Origin: Calonectria ilicicola
Taxonomy: Eukaryota > Ascomycota > Sordariomycetes > Hypocreales > Nectriaceae
Assembly (NCBI GenBank): GCA_020809705.1
Contig: CP085829.1
Span: forward strand, 5,208,001-5,272,000
Length of the DNA stretch: 64,000 nt
Direction: 5' to 3'
Under the pieces are notes generated by a model, which saw only the letters and a list, made by a program, of their open reading frames with translations, searched no databases and was not told the DNA's origin. Below are positions 22,495-33,866 of the stretch, one piece after another. Positions within the stretch are counted from its first letter, which is position 1. Every line of letters begins with the position of its first letter. Both the position numbers and the translations under genes were made by a program.

Positions 22495-24588
22495 GGTGGC
22501 GGGCGGGGGATTGACGCTTGGGATAAGAATATAAAAATGCGGCCCTCGGAGCGCAGGCTTGGGCGGGCAAAGGCGACCTCGACGAGACTTGGCTACGCGC
22601 GCGCAGGACTGGCGGCGATAACGATGGAGGAGCGAGAGCAATCCAAGTCCAAGTCCAAGGTGTGACGGACGATGAGTTTTTGGGGGAGGAGAAAGCTCAG
22701 AGCTGGGGCTGGCTGGGATTCCCTGGGTGGGCACCGGGCACCGAGCGTGGGACTAGGGCCTGCCAACGGCTGCAAAGCTCAACCCGGATGAGGAGGGGGT
22801 GATTTTCGTCCAAGCCAAGGGGGAGGGGACGGCTGTAACACAATGCGAAAACAGAGGACCCGGTCGATGATGCGTGAATCAAGAGACAGATACAGGGACA
22901 GAGACAGCTACATGTGGCATCCTGTCCTGATTCTAATCCTGAATCCCGATGCTGGGTTTGCGGCTTACTGGTGGTGGGCGTGTTATAGGTTGCCGCTGAT
23001 TGCTTGCTTGCTTGCTTACCTACCTACCTAAGTACCTACGCCCAGCTGGCGCCCTGTTTGCTGCCAGATGTCGCTTTGTACTTGTACCCCGGTTTGAATT
23101 TTGAATCCAAGTCAGATTGGGACAACTATGTAATAACAACAATAATAACACAAGCCCCTCGCCGCCAAGCATTCGCAACAGTCGGCCCCGACTCGAGATT
23201 GACATTTACAGATAAGAAAAATTCTTGCCTCCTCCCTTTTCAATTTGGCGCCCATCCAAGAATGTAAGGTGATGATGAGGGGATCCCGTTGGAGCCGGGG
23301 CTTTCCAGGTACCTCCGGGAGCAGCTCCTGTTTCTCGCTTCGGCTTTACGAACCATCACCCCACGCCGCCGGAGATCGAAGACGGAAACAGGAGCTGGAT
23401 CCATTTTTGGGGGGCCTGTCAACAGCGGCCTGCCAAGGGTTCTGGGCTCGGAAATGGAGTTTAGTTGCCTCGTTGTTTAATTTTTTTTCTTCTTCTCTCT
23501 AACACGTGGAGACACAAGCATGTGATGTTGCCAAGCAGTGGCGAGATGAGCCTGTGTAATTACTCACTTGCTTAGGTTGCGCAATATCAAACCTTGATGA
23601 CATTTACATGTTCCCGTGGCTTTGCGACGCAGCTCGGCGGTTTCAAAAAAAAAATCCGGTCCAGATGATAATAATATCCGTTCTCTGTTTGGTGAGGAAT
23701 GTTTCATCATCCTTCCCCAACCCTCGCGTCTTTTCTAAGACTCACATCTTTGCAGCTCACCAATCACATGGTCATGCTCCCACCCACATGCTGCACGCAT
23801 CCCCAAATGTAACACCAGTTCCTACGCTCAACACAGCTCGCTCATTCGTCACATGCAACCCGCGGCCGCATTGCATGTCTCTCTTTTCTTCACCCTTCCT
23901 GCCTTCCTGCCCTGCGCTCTGCGCTCTGCACCCGCGAGCATGCTAGGCGCTGCGCTTGACCTGCACGCGACTTGCCAGGCTGCGCTTGGCCTCAATTTGG
24001 GGAAACAAGTTTGACCGGATTGCTGGCTGGCAGCCTACCTGCCTATCATTAGCCACCACCGCTAGTCGTCTCCTCTAGCTCCCCCGATTGTGGCACGGTG
24101 GCACCCGATGTACTGTCGCTTCCCCAACAAATGCACGCATGCACCAAGCAAGCTCGCCTCCCAAATTTTTTGGTTGAGTTGCGCTGCGATGCCCTGGACG
24201 AGCGGAACGCTCTGAGGGAAATACGGACCCATTGCGTATCCTGTGGTCCGCGTACGTAGCCTATATCCTAGGTTGAGTGGAAGCTGTCCGAGGAGCATTC
24301 CCGAAACTTGGTGCCGTAGTTTTTTCTGATGCGAGGCCGTTGGATAAGCTTCCCCTCCTCTGAACTCTCTGACGTCATCAACGCCATTCGCCGTCTATGG
24401 TGGACTACAGCACTCGAGCGCCCAATAGCTTGAGCCCATTGACAGCCAGACATGCACAATGATTCCCGATAAGACACCGTAAACTTAAGCGTGGCGCGCC
24501 AAGACTCTGCCTCAATTAATACGATACGAATAGTATCCATGTCATTCGCTATCCGCTTCACATCCTAATCCAATGGTAACCACACTCT
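22495..24588. other. 2.1 kb spacer: SCT1 promoter and ETP1 3' flank
   Basis: GC-rich near the SCT1 start, then mixed. It holds the microsatellite at 23000-23038 and a polypyrimidine stretch near 23880-23930. No convincing ORF. Confidence 0.45.
23000..23038. repeat. TTGC/TACC tetranucleotide microsatellite
   Basis: About four TTGC units followed directly by about three TACC units and a degenerate continuation. Confidence 0.85.
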
Positions 24589-26749
24589 TCACTTCTTGCC
24601 TCGTCGGCGGTTCTTCTTCTCCGGCACACTTGCAGTTCCTCCCTCGATTTCCCCCTCCTCGATCTTGCCCTCATTTTCCAGCTCCTTCAACTTCTCCTGT
24701 CCTGAAATGAACATGCTTAGATCCCGGTTCATTTCTTTGAGCTCGGCATTTTCTGCACGGAGTTCCTCGAATTGTTTCATCATCACCTCATGGTCTGTGT
24801 TGAGATGTTCGATTCGTTTCATAAGTCCTTCATTAAGTCGTTTTTCTTCTTGGAGAGACTTGCTCAAGTTGCGTGCAAGATTTTCGCTTTTCGATGCTTT
24901 ATTGCGTTCTCGCGACAACTCCTTTTCCAGCTGTGGTATTGTTTCTTTACTAAGTGTGCTGTACTTTTCTTCGAGCAGATTCATCTTTTCAAGAGCGGCT
25001 GATGCTTGTCCTGCTGCGCCCTCGGCCGCAGCTGAGGCTTTGGATGCCTTGTCCACAGCTTTGCTTAGCATTTCCTCGTAATAAGCCCGCTGAGATTCGA
25101 GTTGGCTTGTGATTAGATGTGTATACTCCAACCCAATGCTTTCAAGCTTTGCCCGAGGTACTACGTCCTCATCTTCGTGATGCCCATTCTGCCCACTTCT
25201 TCCAGGGAGCTCTACAACTTTGCCATCGCCTTTATCGCGGATGAGTCGATGAACCCACATATCTCCGGCGTAATCCCACACATGTTGTGTTTCGAGCTCG
25301 AGGGAAAAGCTGTGTGCTGTTTCCTTCCAGTGATCCTTTGCGTGACCTCTCTTATACCGCCCGCATCCCACGTAACCACAAATGAGACAGATCCATAAAT
25401 CATCAGCACAGTCGCAGACGGTGCACAAGTTGGACACGTGCGAACCGAATGGTTGTGTATATGGGTTTGAGGGATCAGCATTCGCCCCAGGTGAAGTATT
25501 CGTAAAACGACAGACTGGACACCCAGCTCCTTTCCAATTCTGAAGGCAGTTGCAGTGAAAAACATGAGAACATGGAATTGTCATGAGACCGTTCGTTTCA
25601 TCCATCCTTTCCAGACAGACAGGGCAAGTTGGTAACTCAACGAGATTGGGTGTTGGTGGAGGGAATGGTCGAAGGCTGCTCGACATGCCGCTCGAAGATG
25701 ATAAACCAGCAAGGGTTTGGCTGGGTCTCCTTCTTGTTGGCGTCTCAAATGTTATGGTTTTGACAAAAACGACATGACAAATTTGTGGCTGGGCTTGGTT
25801 AGCATGTGGTGATAATAATAGTTGATGGGCTGGAAAGACTCACCTCCATCGCATTGAATACCTTGCCATCGAATTCTCGGCGCCACTGCTTCGCTCTGCG
25901 GCCCTCACGGAATTTGAGCAAAACGAGGTATCTGTTCATTTTGGAGGTCATAACCATTCGACAGTGGCTGATATCGTCCCTCCATTTCTCACCTACGAAT
26001 CCCAAAAAGTCGCCTGGGGACATGTACGTAGGAACTGCTGGAATGCATAGAGTCGTGCAACTATCATCGCTTGGCTTTTCCTCCCCGTCTTCCTCCTGCT
26101 CGACCACACCCAAACTTGGAGTTTCCTCGCCGTCTCTGTAAAAATGCACAATGCCCCATCCTAGCTCTGTGTTCTTCGTCTCAAGGGGGAGATACCTTGC
26201 TTTTGTCGCTGTCCCAGCACCCCCAAACGTCGGCCCAAGCGTCGGCGCCGCTGAGGGGCCCGACCTGTTTGTCTCACTTGACATTCGGTTGCCAGTACTC
26301 AAATCGAGGGTCTCGAGGCTCACCCGCCCAAATCGCCAGTCCTGCGCCGCCGTCTTCGGCTGTATCGCCGCAGTAGATGATGGAGGCGGCGAGCTGTTTG
26401 TTCTCTGGAGCCACTGTCGTTCTGATACTATTTCGATCTTGCGCTCAGTTTCCGATGAGGATGGGCGCGGGACTGCCCCGCAGTCTATTACACTCGGAGT
26501 GGAGGACGAAGAGCTGTGGATGCTTGGTCGCGTTGACGTAGAATGACTGTGATGCGGCTCCGATGTGCTCGTTGGGATCCGGTGTAGTGTCTGCCTATCG
26601 GACCGCGGGTGGAGGGGAAACTCGTCGAAGACGCTGGCATCGGACGGCGGCAGCCAGACGTTGCAGTCAGCTGTTGTGGCTGGCACGTCTGCAGCCGGGG
26701 TCTTGGTCGGATACAACTCGAATTTGAGGTGGTAAAAGTAAGACGGCAT
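24589..26749 (-). CDS. ETP1: BRAP2/Etp1-type RING and UBP zinc-finger protein
   Basis: Putative E3 ubiquitin ligase of the BRAP2 (IMP)/yeast Etp1 family. Exons on the minus strand are 26749-25844 and 25788-24589, giving 701 residues; the 55-nt intron joins FNAME|PQICHVVF in frame. Order: a Ser/Pro-rich N-terminus starting MPSYFYHLKFELY; a BRAP2 RRM-like domain (about residues 235-320, including MNRYLVLLKFREG); a RING-H2 finger (about 357-396, CPVC..C-H-FHCNC..CPVC); a UBP-type finger (about 420-485, CTVCDCADDLWICLICGYVG and HVWDYAGDMW) that binds free ubiquitin C-termini in relatives; a long coiled coil; and a basic KKNRRRGKK end. Yeast Etp1 acts in ethanol tolerance and nutrient signalling. 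An in-frame ATG 27 nt upstream exists, but the chosen one begins the conserved N-terminus. Confidence 0.93.
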
Positions 26750-27387
26750 AGCCAGAAGCCCTAGCCTGCAGATCAACCGATACTGATTAGTAGATAGTGA
26801 CTAGGTTGTTGTCGTCGCAAGTAATGCCGCCAGATATGTATTTGTCGCAATGAAAAAAGGTTCGTTCGCGGGGGTGGGATGGTATAAATAATGCCAAAAG
26901 ACCTTACTAAGGCGGCAAGAACATATAGGTGCAACAAGGTAGTAGCAGCAGCAGGAGGCCGTACAGGTTCATCGTCTCCGACAAAGAACAAGAAGGCTCA
27001 AATGAGCTGGCGGAGTTTATTCAGAATTTGCCCTCTCCTAAAGTACATCCTTTACGTGCGGGAAGGTTCCGGCCCCACCGCCCTGGCCCTGGAAGTCATG
27101 AGGCAGGATAGCGCCACCAGCCCCTCTCTTATCCACCGTCGTCTCCACCTGTCATGAATCACATTTCGCTTGCGGCAAGGTAAGAAGGACAGTTCTTGTT
27201 GAGACCGTAATAGAGTCTGTATTGAGCATCACATCGCTGTTTGTTCGAGTGCGCTAAAACTAGTGTACTACATGGATATATCCATCATGCCAGACAAAGG
27301 TGTTTGCCTGGCGATTCCCAAATAAACCGAAAACGCCATTCAGCTAGTCATGCCAGAATCATGAACCATCGTCATCTATAACATCGT
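26750..27387. other. Spacer between the polyubiquitin gene and ETP1
   Basis: About 640 bp: 3' flank of polyubiquitin and promoter of ETP1, both reading leftwards. No gene seen. Confidence 0.5.
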
Positions 27388-28140
<753 letters not shown>

Positions 28141-29860
28141 GATGTCGGTTACTTGGTCTGATCGAAAATGATATGAATGTGTTGCTTGATGGTGGAAGCG
28201 GGTTTCGTTTCAGAATAGAAAGCTGGTGGGATGTGGGTATGATGAAGGAGGGAGAATGTGAGGTTGATGCGAGGGGAAGAGAGGTTTAAGTAGAAGCGAG
28301 GCAAGGCGAGGAGTAAGGCAAGTGCAAGGCAGGAGGCAAGGCAGGCATCTGGCCGTCCAGGCCCAGGTGGCGGGGCGCAGTGGTGGGCGCAGGTGCAATG
28401 AATCACAGCCAATCGTGTGGAGCCTGCCGGAAGGCGCTAGAACAGGATTGGTGTTAAGCTGGTCTTGGTACTTCGGGCACAGCGGATGCGGGGTGAGATC
28501 GGGGGTACTGGAACCTAGAGCTTATCTGCGGGTCCGAACGAACATGACTGATTTCAAACGCCCATATTGGTTGCTCATGCGCTTCAAGACCTTGTCCAGG
28601 GGACATCAACCAACGATTAGAAATCGGGTAGAGTGCAACAAAGAGTGTGTGAAAACTCTGCAGAGAGCGTCACCTGGCGCGGCTAGGCGTGGGGGGGAAG
28701 AGCGGCAAAGCAAGCAGAGAGGAACATGGGTTTGTCTATGGTGTCATCGCCTTTCGCCGTCACCGTCTTTGTTTGCCAGTCATGATCCGACAACTGCGGC
28801 CAGGTATGGCGTGGCCCCCCGTCTGCCCACTAGGTTTGCGAGGGTTCGCCGGCGGGCCCAGGCAATGGGTGCGCAAGCCGCCACTTCAGCCGAAAAGCCA
28901 AGATGCGAATGGTGGCCATCTCAAAGTTCCCGCGGGCGATCTTGTCCCAAGGCACCGCGCCTGAGCCTCCTTGCGCCAGGAACATGGAAGAGGCTCGAAC
29001 CTCGTGGCCCGCCGCCGGTTGTCGCAGACGCTGCTCGGCTCTTCCATGTCTTCAAGCGGTGGAGGTGTCGCTCGGACTGAATGCCAGTGCAGCCTGGCTC
29101 GCCGAAGGCGTCACTGGTCATTCCCAGCCATTTCCGGTCCAGTCAGTGCGGGGTCACCGAAGCTGCCAGCTCAATCCGGCTTCAGTTTGTCGGCTGTGGC
29201 GACGTCATTGCTGCCCTGAATGCTACGCTACCAACTGGCATCTTTTCTAATCTTGTTTACAGTCGTGCCACTCTTCGGTGACCACGCCGGACTTCCAACG
29301 ATGCGACCGGAAACTTTCGGCATCGTCAGTAAGGAAGGAAAAAATTTTAGGGATCGCGGATAGCGAGATTTAAGGATGGTGAAATTTCTCATTTGTTTGT
29401 TATCTCTCCTGAGAGCGATATCTTTGAGGGAATTGGTTAGCGATGTCTTCTTAGTCGCTATCAGTGCCTATCTGTTGCCCATTAGTGCTATCAGTGGCAT
29501 GATAAGCCAGTCGAAATATCTGGACAGCCTCGAGTCCCTTTGCCATCTTCTAATTGGTGGCCCTGGCTAGTCCCAGGTACAGTTGATAGCCTCCACCAAC
29601 CGGTTCATCTCCAGCACAAACATGACATCACTAATACCAGCACCGCCCATCGACTTCAGCCCTACAAGCACCCACAGATCTAGAACCCTGGTACTTTATT
29701 CGCAATATTGATAAACTGCACTACAGAAACCAGCAAAAAGTACTGAACAAGGAAGGCGGTGAACGTAGGCCATACCCAACAAAAATAAGCATAAATCAGT
29801 ATCTATATATACATATACAAGAGCCAGTGACAATCATCGTGTGCTAAAACCCAAGGCTAC
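28141..29860. other. Polyubiquitin promoter and spacer
   Basis: Purine-rich leader next to the polyubiquitin start, then GC-rich sequence with an inverted repeat at 28982-29049. A hydrophobic frame at 29376-29570 is not supported. No gene called. Confidence 0.45.
28982..29049. repeat. Inverted repeat with 11-bp perfect arms
   Basis: ACATGGAAGAG at 28982-28992 and its reverse complement CTCTTCCATGT at 29039-29049; the pairing extends imperfectly inwards (GGCTCGA against TGCTCGG). It could form a stem-loop with a 46-nt loop. Confidence 0.6.
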
Positions 29861-31069
29861 TTACTCTTCTCCCTCTCCAGATTCTTCTTGCTCCCCAGGT
29901 TCTTCCCCATCCCCTGACCCTCCCTGCTCCGCTGCTTTATAGAATTGATTCACAATCGATATCGCTGCATCTGACTCCATTTGCAACGATATCTCGCAAT
30001 ACGCATCTATGTTGTGTGGAATTCTCATGCGCACGGTATCCGTCCTTATCTGCCTGTCGTGTTTCTCTTGCTTATATTGCGCGCTTGCTCGTATGGCATT
30101 TCCGATCTCTGGTCCAAACTCCGCATCTATGGCGCGCCGGGGGCAGTTGAACAATTGCATATCTGGTGAGCCCCTAACGCAAGCCAACGTATCGGGGAAG
30201 TAAATATGGCGCCACGTGTCCCTCTCCTCCACGGTTACTCCGTAGAGCCTCATGGCATATCTGAGCACTGCGTGCCTTGCAAGTCCAATGGCCATTATAC
30301 ACTGCTCATCGCCGCGGCTATTGAGGTAGAAATACATCTGAAGTTCAGCTACGGTCACGTTCGCGTTTCTAGAATGAGGAATTCGTTGCAACGAATCAAA
30401 AAGCCTGGCCGGTAGTATTCTTCTTACGGCGTGCATGGGGAAGTCTTTGTAGGTTCTCTCCATGTAGCCGTTGTCGCCACGGGAACGTGTTGCGGTAGGT
30501 TTTAAGCAGGGTTGTTCATCATTGGAGGACAACTCATATACTTCTGAAGGTGGGGCGGGAGACGAGAGAGAGCTTTGCGGTGACTCTTCTGAGACCGGCT
30601 CGGCTGGGGGCGTATTGTTTTCTGGTACGCTTCTAGACCTGGGGACTCTCCTAGGCCTCAGTGCATATCCACCAGCATTGCTGCGTACCTGTTCTTCGGG
30701 CTCTGGCGTTCCGGCTGCGGATGGTGATGGCTGAGCCGAGCTTTTGACCCCCATCCAGGTGTCAATCTTCTGCGCAATTTCAGGATCGCTCCTCAGCGCC
30801 TCTCCCCATCGACGAATTACCGGTCTTTTGGATCTGTCGGGCCGAGACCGAAAGTGTTGGAACCTCTCCTTAAAGGCCTCTCTGCCATCGAATGAGCGGT
30901 GAGATTTGTACATCCGGACTGCTGTCTCGTGGGCCACATATGCGTAGTATGACCCAGAGAATAAGGCCTTATTTTGGTTAGCCTGCCATCCCTCGCGGAT
31001 GCCCCTGGATTGGTTGATGTCCCGTAACCTGCTGGTAATGAGATTGATGAGAATGGGTGCATCAGCCAT
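29861..31069 (-). CDS. Orphan hypothetical protein, 402 aa
   Basis: Single uninterrupted exon starting ATGGCTGATGCACC in a good context (TTCATCATGGC). An upstream in-frame ATG would add 10 residues, but it lies against a TATA-like TATATATATAAA at 31105-31116, so I prefer 31069. The N-terminal 110 residues are charged and helical with an Arg/Phe-rich patch. The middle (about 120-190) is Pro/Ser-rich and disordered. A second folded region (about 195-375) contains AVRRILPARLFDSLQ, MAIGLARHAVLRYAMRLYG and CPRRAIDAEFGPEIG. The tail is Gly/Glu-rich and acidic. There is no signal peptide, membrane helix or known catalytic motif. I do not recognise it; it is probably lineage-specific. Confidence 0.72.
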   Translation of the reverse strand: MADAPILINLITSRLRDINQSRGIREGWQANQNKALFSGSYYAYVAHETAVRMYKSHRSFDGREAFKERFQHFRSRPDRSKRPVIRRWGEALRSDPEIAQKIDTWMGVKSSAQPSPSAAGTPEPEEQVRSNAGGYALRPRRVPRSRSVPENNTPPAEPVSEESPQSSLSSPAPPSEVYELSSNDEQPCLKPTATRSRGDNGYMERTYKDFPMHAVRRILPARLFDSLQRIPHSRNANVTVAELQMYFYLNSRGDEQCIMAIGLARHAVLRYAMRLYGVTVEERDTWRHIYFPDTLACVRGSPDMQLFNCPRRAIDAEFGPEIGNAIRASAQYKQEKHDRQIRTDTVRMRIPHNIDAYCEISLQMESDAAISIVNQFYKAAEQGGSGDGEEPGEQEESGEGEE

Positions 31070-31104
31070 GATGAAGGAAATTGGTAAATGTGAATGCAAA
31101 ACGT

Positions 31105-31116
31105 ATATATATAAAG
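31105..31116 (-). promoter_or_regulatory. TATA-like element of the 402-aa orphan gene
   Basis: TATATATATAAA-type A/T run about 40 bp upstream of the chosen start codon. Assigned by position and sequence only. Confidence 0.4.
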
Positions 31117-33866
31117 GGATAAAGGAGTGTAATGGCTTTGAAGAGCCTTTGCTTCTGTGCCTATTTCTCTATTTTGGGGGAGTTGTATATGACTTTTTGC
31201 TGAAAAACAGGAGGGAGAGGGGTCGGACGGATATATACACGGGGGAAGTTGCGGGATCATTGACTAGACAAAGAACGATAATGCATGTCTCCATTCAATG
31301 TTTGTTTTGGTCATTTGCGGGCCAGCGCAGCTCATGTATGTAGCCAAATAAAGAATCTACAAAGAAAACATCAATGATTGACCAGGCATACATGCAAGCT
31401 ACCATATGCGACTTGCCTTAGTGGGGTATCAAACTTGGACAAAGGGCAAACCCATCCGACAAAAATGGAAGTTTGTAACACAAAGACGCCATGTTTTTTC
31501 CCTTGCACTTGTCTACTATACTCTATGAATAGCTTCTAATAATGACTTCGCTCTGCGTTGTCGTCTCCCTAGCGCCAAGACCACGGCGGCAACTAAATTG
31601 ATCCACTTCTTTCTTATGGTGAGCATCAGGATGACTTGGGTATCGGGGTGACCGAAAGAGCATATGCAGTTTTTTCTTACTTCATACTACTTCTTTGGCT
31701 ATTGAAATGCGGTTATGACTCTGTGGTGAAAAGCTCATCTCATTTTGTTCGCATAGGAACCTTTGCTTGATCAATTTCATTATATCCATCAAAATCCAAA
31801 GTTATCAAGGAAATAGCTTATCAAGAATTCCCCGAAGTTAGCGGATAGCATTTGCTGCGCTGCCTAATCAATACAGTGATTCATGTAGAGTATGGCCAGG
31901 CCATCAATTCAGGGAGGCGCAGGATAAAATAACCTTGATACAAGCATGAATGGATTCTATTACAGCCCCACAATAATGAATGATTATAATAATGGCAATA
32001 AAGTCTTTCAGATTTTCAATATAGTGAGAGAGGCTGTGGACATTGTGTATAGAGGTTGACACTCAACTTCCGTATCCCAAATACGTTTTCACTTTTCACT
32101 CACTTGCTCCTTGAGATGCGCCAGGTTGAGCCAGCATTCTAGGTTGGCCCGATTCATCTAGAATATCGGTATTCTTGAATTGGTTCAAAAATCTGAGATA
32201 GTTTTACTCAGAATGTCTAAATACCAGTTGGGCGAACGTTCCCACCAATTGGGTCACCCCGAGCCATCCGCACCACTCCGAGATGTCCGAGGTGCGGATA
32301 TTTCGCAGTGATCCTTTTATTTCCTCTAACCAAGTCAGGGCGCGTCGGCCTACTACGCGTCGGTTGATGTTGGTGGACAACACGACCAACATAAACAAAC
32401 AGATGACTTCCCGTGTAAGTGATGGACCTGAAAGATGGCTGGCGAAGCCACCAACCAGCCGCCTGAGACCCTTCCCCCACGCATTCCTTGGAGGCTGAAT
32501 CACAAAAAGTAAAATAAAATAATAACGTGACCTGGGACCAACGTGGTTTTACAGCAAACGTGTCTCTGATGCTATTTTCAGTTGGCTCTTGTTCCCCCTT
32601 ACCCCCTCCTATTTCGTCAGATCCCCCCTCCCCCTCAGGTGCCGCGAGTTGCGCACGCAACGAGAAAAGGCAAACCCACACCAACATCCACACTAACGCC
32701 CCGCTTCAACTGAGGCTAGGGCGATCGCTGGGCGCCGGCCATCGCGGATAGATCACCCCCCATCGACATCTGGGGCTCGGCATCACGCCAAACAAGACAA
32801 TACTCTCCCCCGAAGGGGGGCGAGATTACGACACGATGCCGCTGCGGAACTCTCGATCCGGCAACACTAGAGACTCGTCATTTCACGACTGCATTCGCTT
32901 CGGCGAGCAAACCCACCGACTCGCACCGCCACCTCCCTAACCACTGGTGGCCAACCTACGGTCAGCTCATATATGGCTCAAGCTTCACCCTCACCGCTCA
33001 ACCCGCAGCAGGCATTTTGCTCGCTTGAATCCTGCTGTGGCTGTCTCACCATCTCCCTGCAAATTCCTGCGGACTCATGATAATACCACCCTACTTAAGC
33101 AGGGCAACTTAGTCATTATTGCGGCTTCTAACGCTGCTACTCAAGAGTCATTATGAACAATCCATTTCCTCATCAAGTCATTCACCGTCACATGTCATTC
33201 ATCACCCAAGGCAACCGTCCAAAGTGTTAGGAACTGTAAAAATCCATATCTTGCTCAGTGCTACAGGCACTGGTCTAGCAAACTGAGCTTTTTGTAACTA
33301 TCCGAGACATCCTCGACATCGCGCAAAAGTCCGCCCCAATACGAAGGTCCGGCCCACTTGAGCTCGCCAACGCCTTGTAATCCCATGCACACCTCCTTTC
33401 AGTTAAATTCTCAGTAACAATGCACAAATCATTCCGTCCTTCAAATGCCATATCATGATCCCATCAAAAACACCCGCTCAGGGTCTGTTCTCATCTGTAT
33501 TCATCATCTTCCCAATAGCTTAATAAAAATGGCCAAATAGCAATAAAAGCTTTGTTTCTTCAAGTCATACAATCATAGAAGAAAGTCATAAAAGGTCATA
33601 GACACATTTCCCGTTGTTTGTCAGGTAAATTCGTGCTGTTTTGGCGGTGACCAGCCGGAAGAGAAGGTAAAGTCGTCGTTGTGCTGATGCTTGGACCATA
33701 TCTGGGCCCTTTGTCGTCCCAAGATGCATATTTGGAATCTTGCCAACGCTATATCGCTGAAAAAAGAAAACACAAAATCAATCAACAAAGGAAAAGTAGG
33801 CAGTTCACTGCCAATAATAATATGTATGACAGCCGTGTTCAAGCACGGTTGGTTATAAAGGCAACC
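31117..33866. other. 2.7 kb gene-poor spacer
   Basis: AT-rich left half, GC-richer around 32200-32950. A short hairpin-like sequence at 32268-32297 (CCGCACC/GGTGCGG arms) sits in a stretch that resembles a transposon terminus but has no partner in the window. No gene supported. Confidence 0.4.

Noticed and set aside
28322..29080. 252-codon frame on the + strand
   Set aside because: Very high Arg/Trp/Pro content, overlaps the polyubiquitin promoter, no recognisable motif.
29376..29570. Hydrophobic 64-codon + frame resembling a signal peptide
   Set aside because: Poor start context, no splice-supported continuation and no other sign of a gene; chance cannot be excluded.
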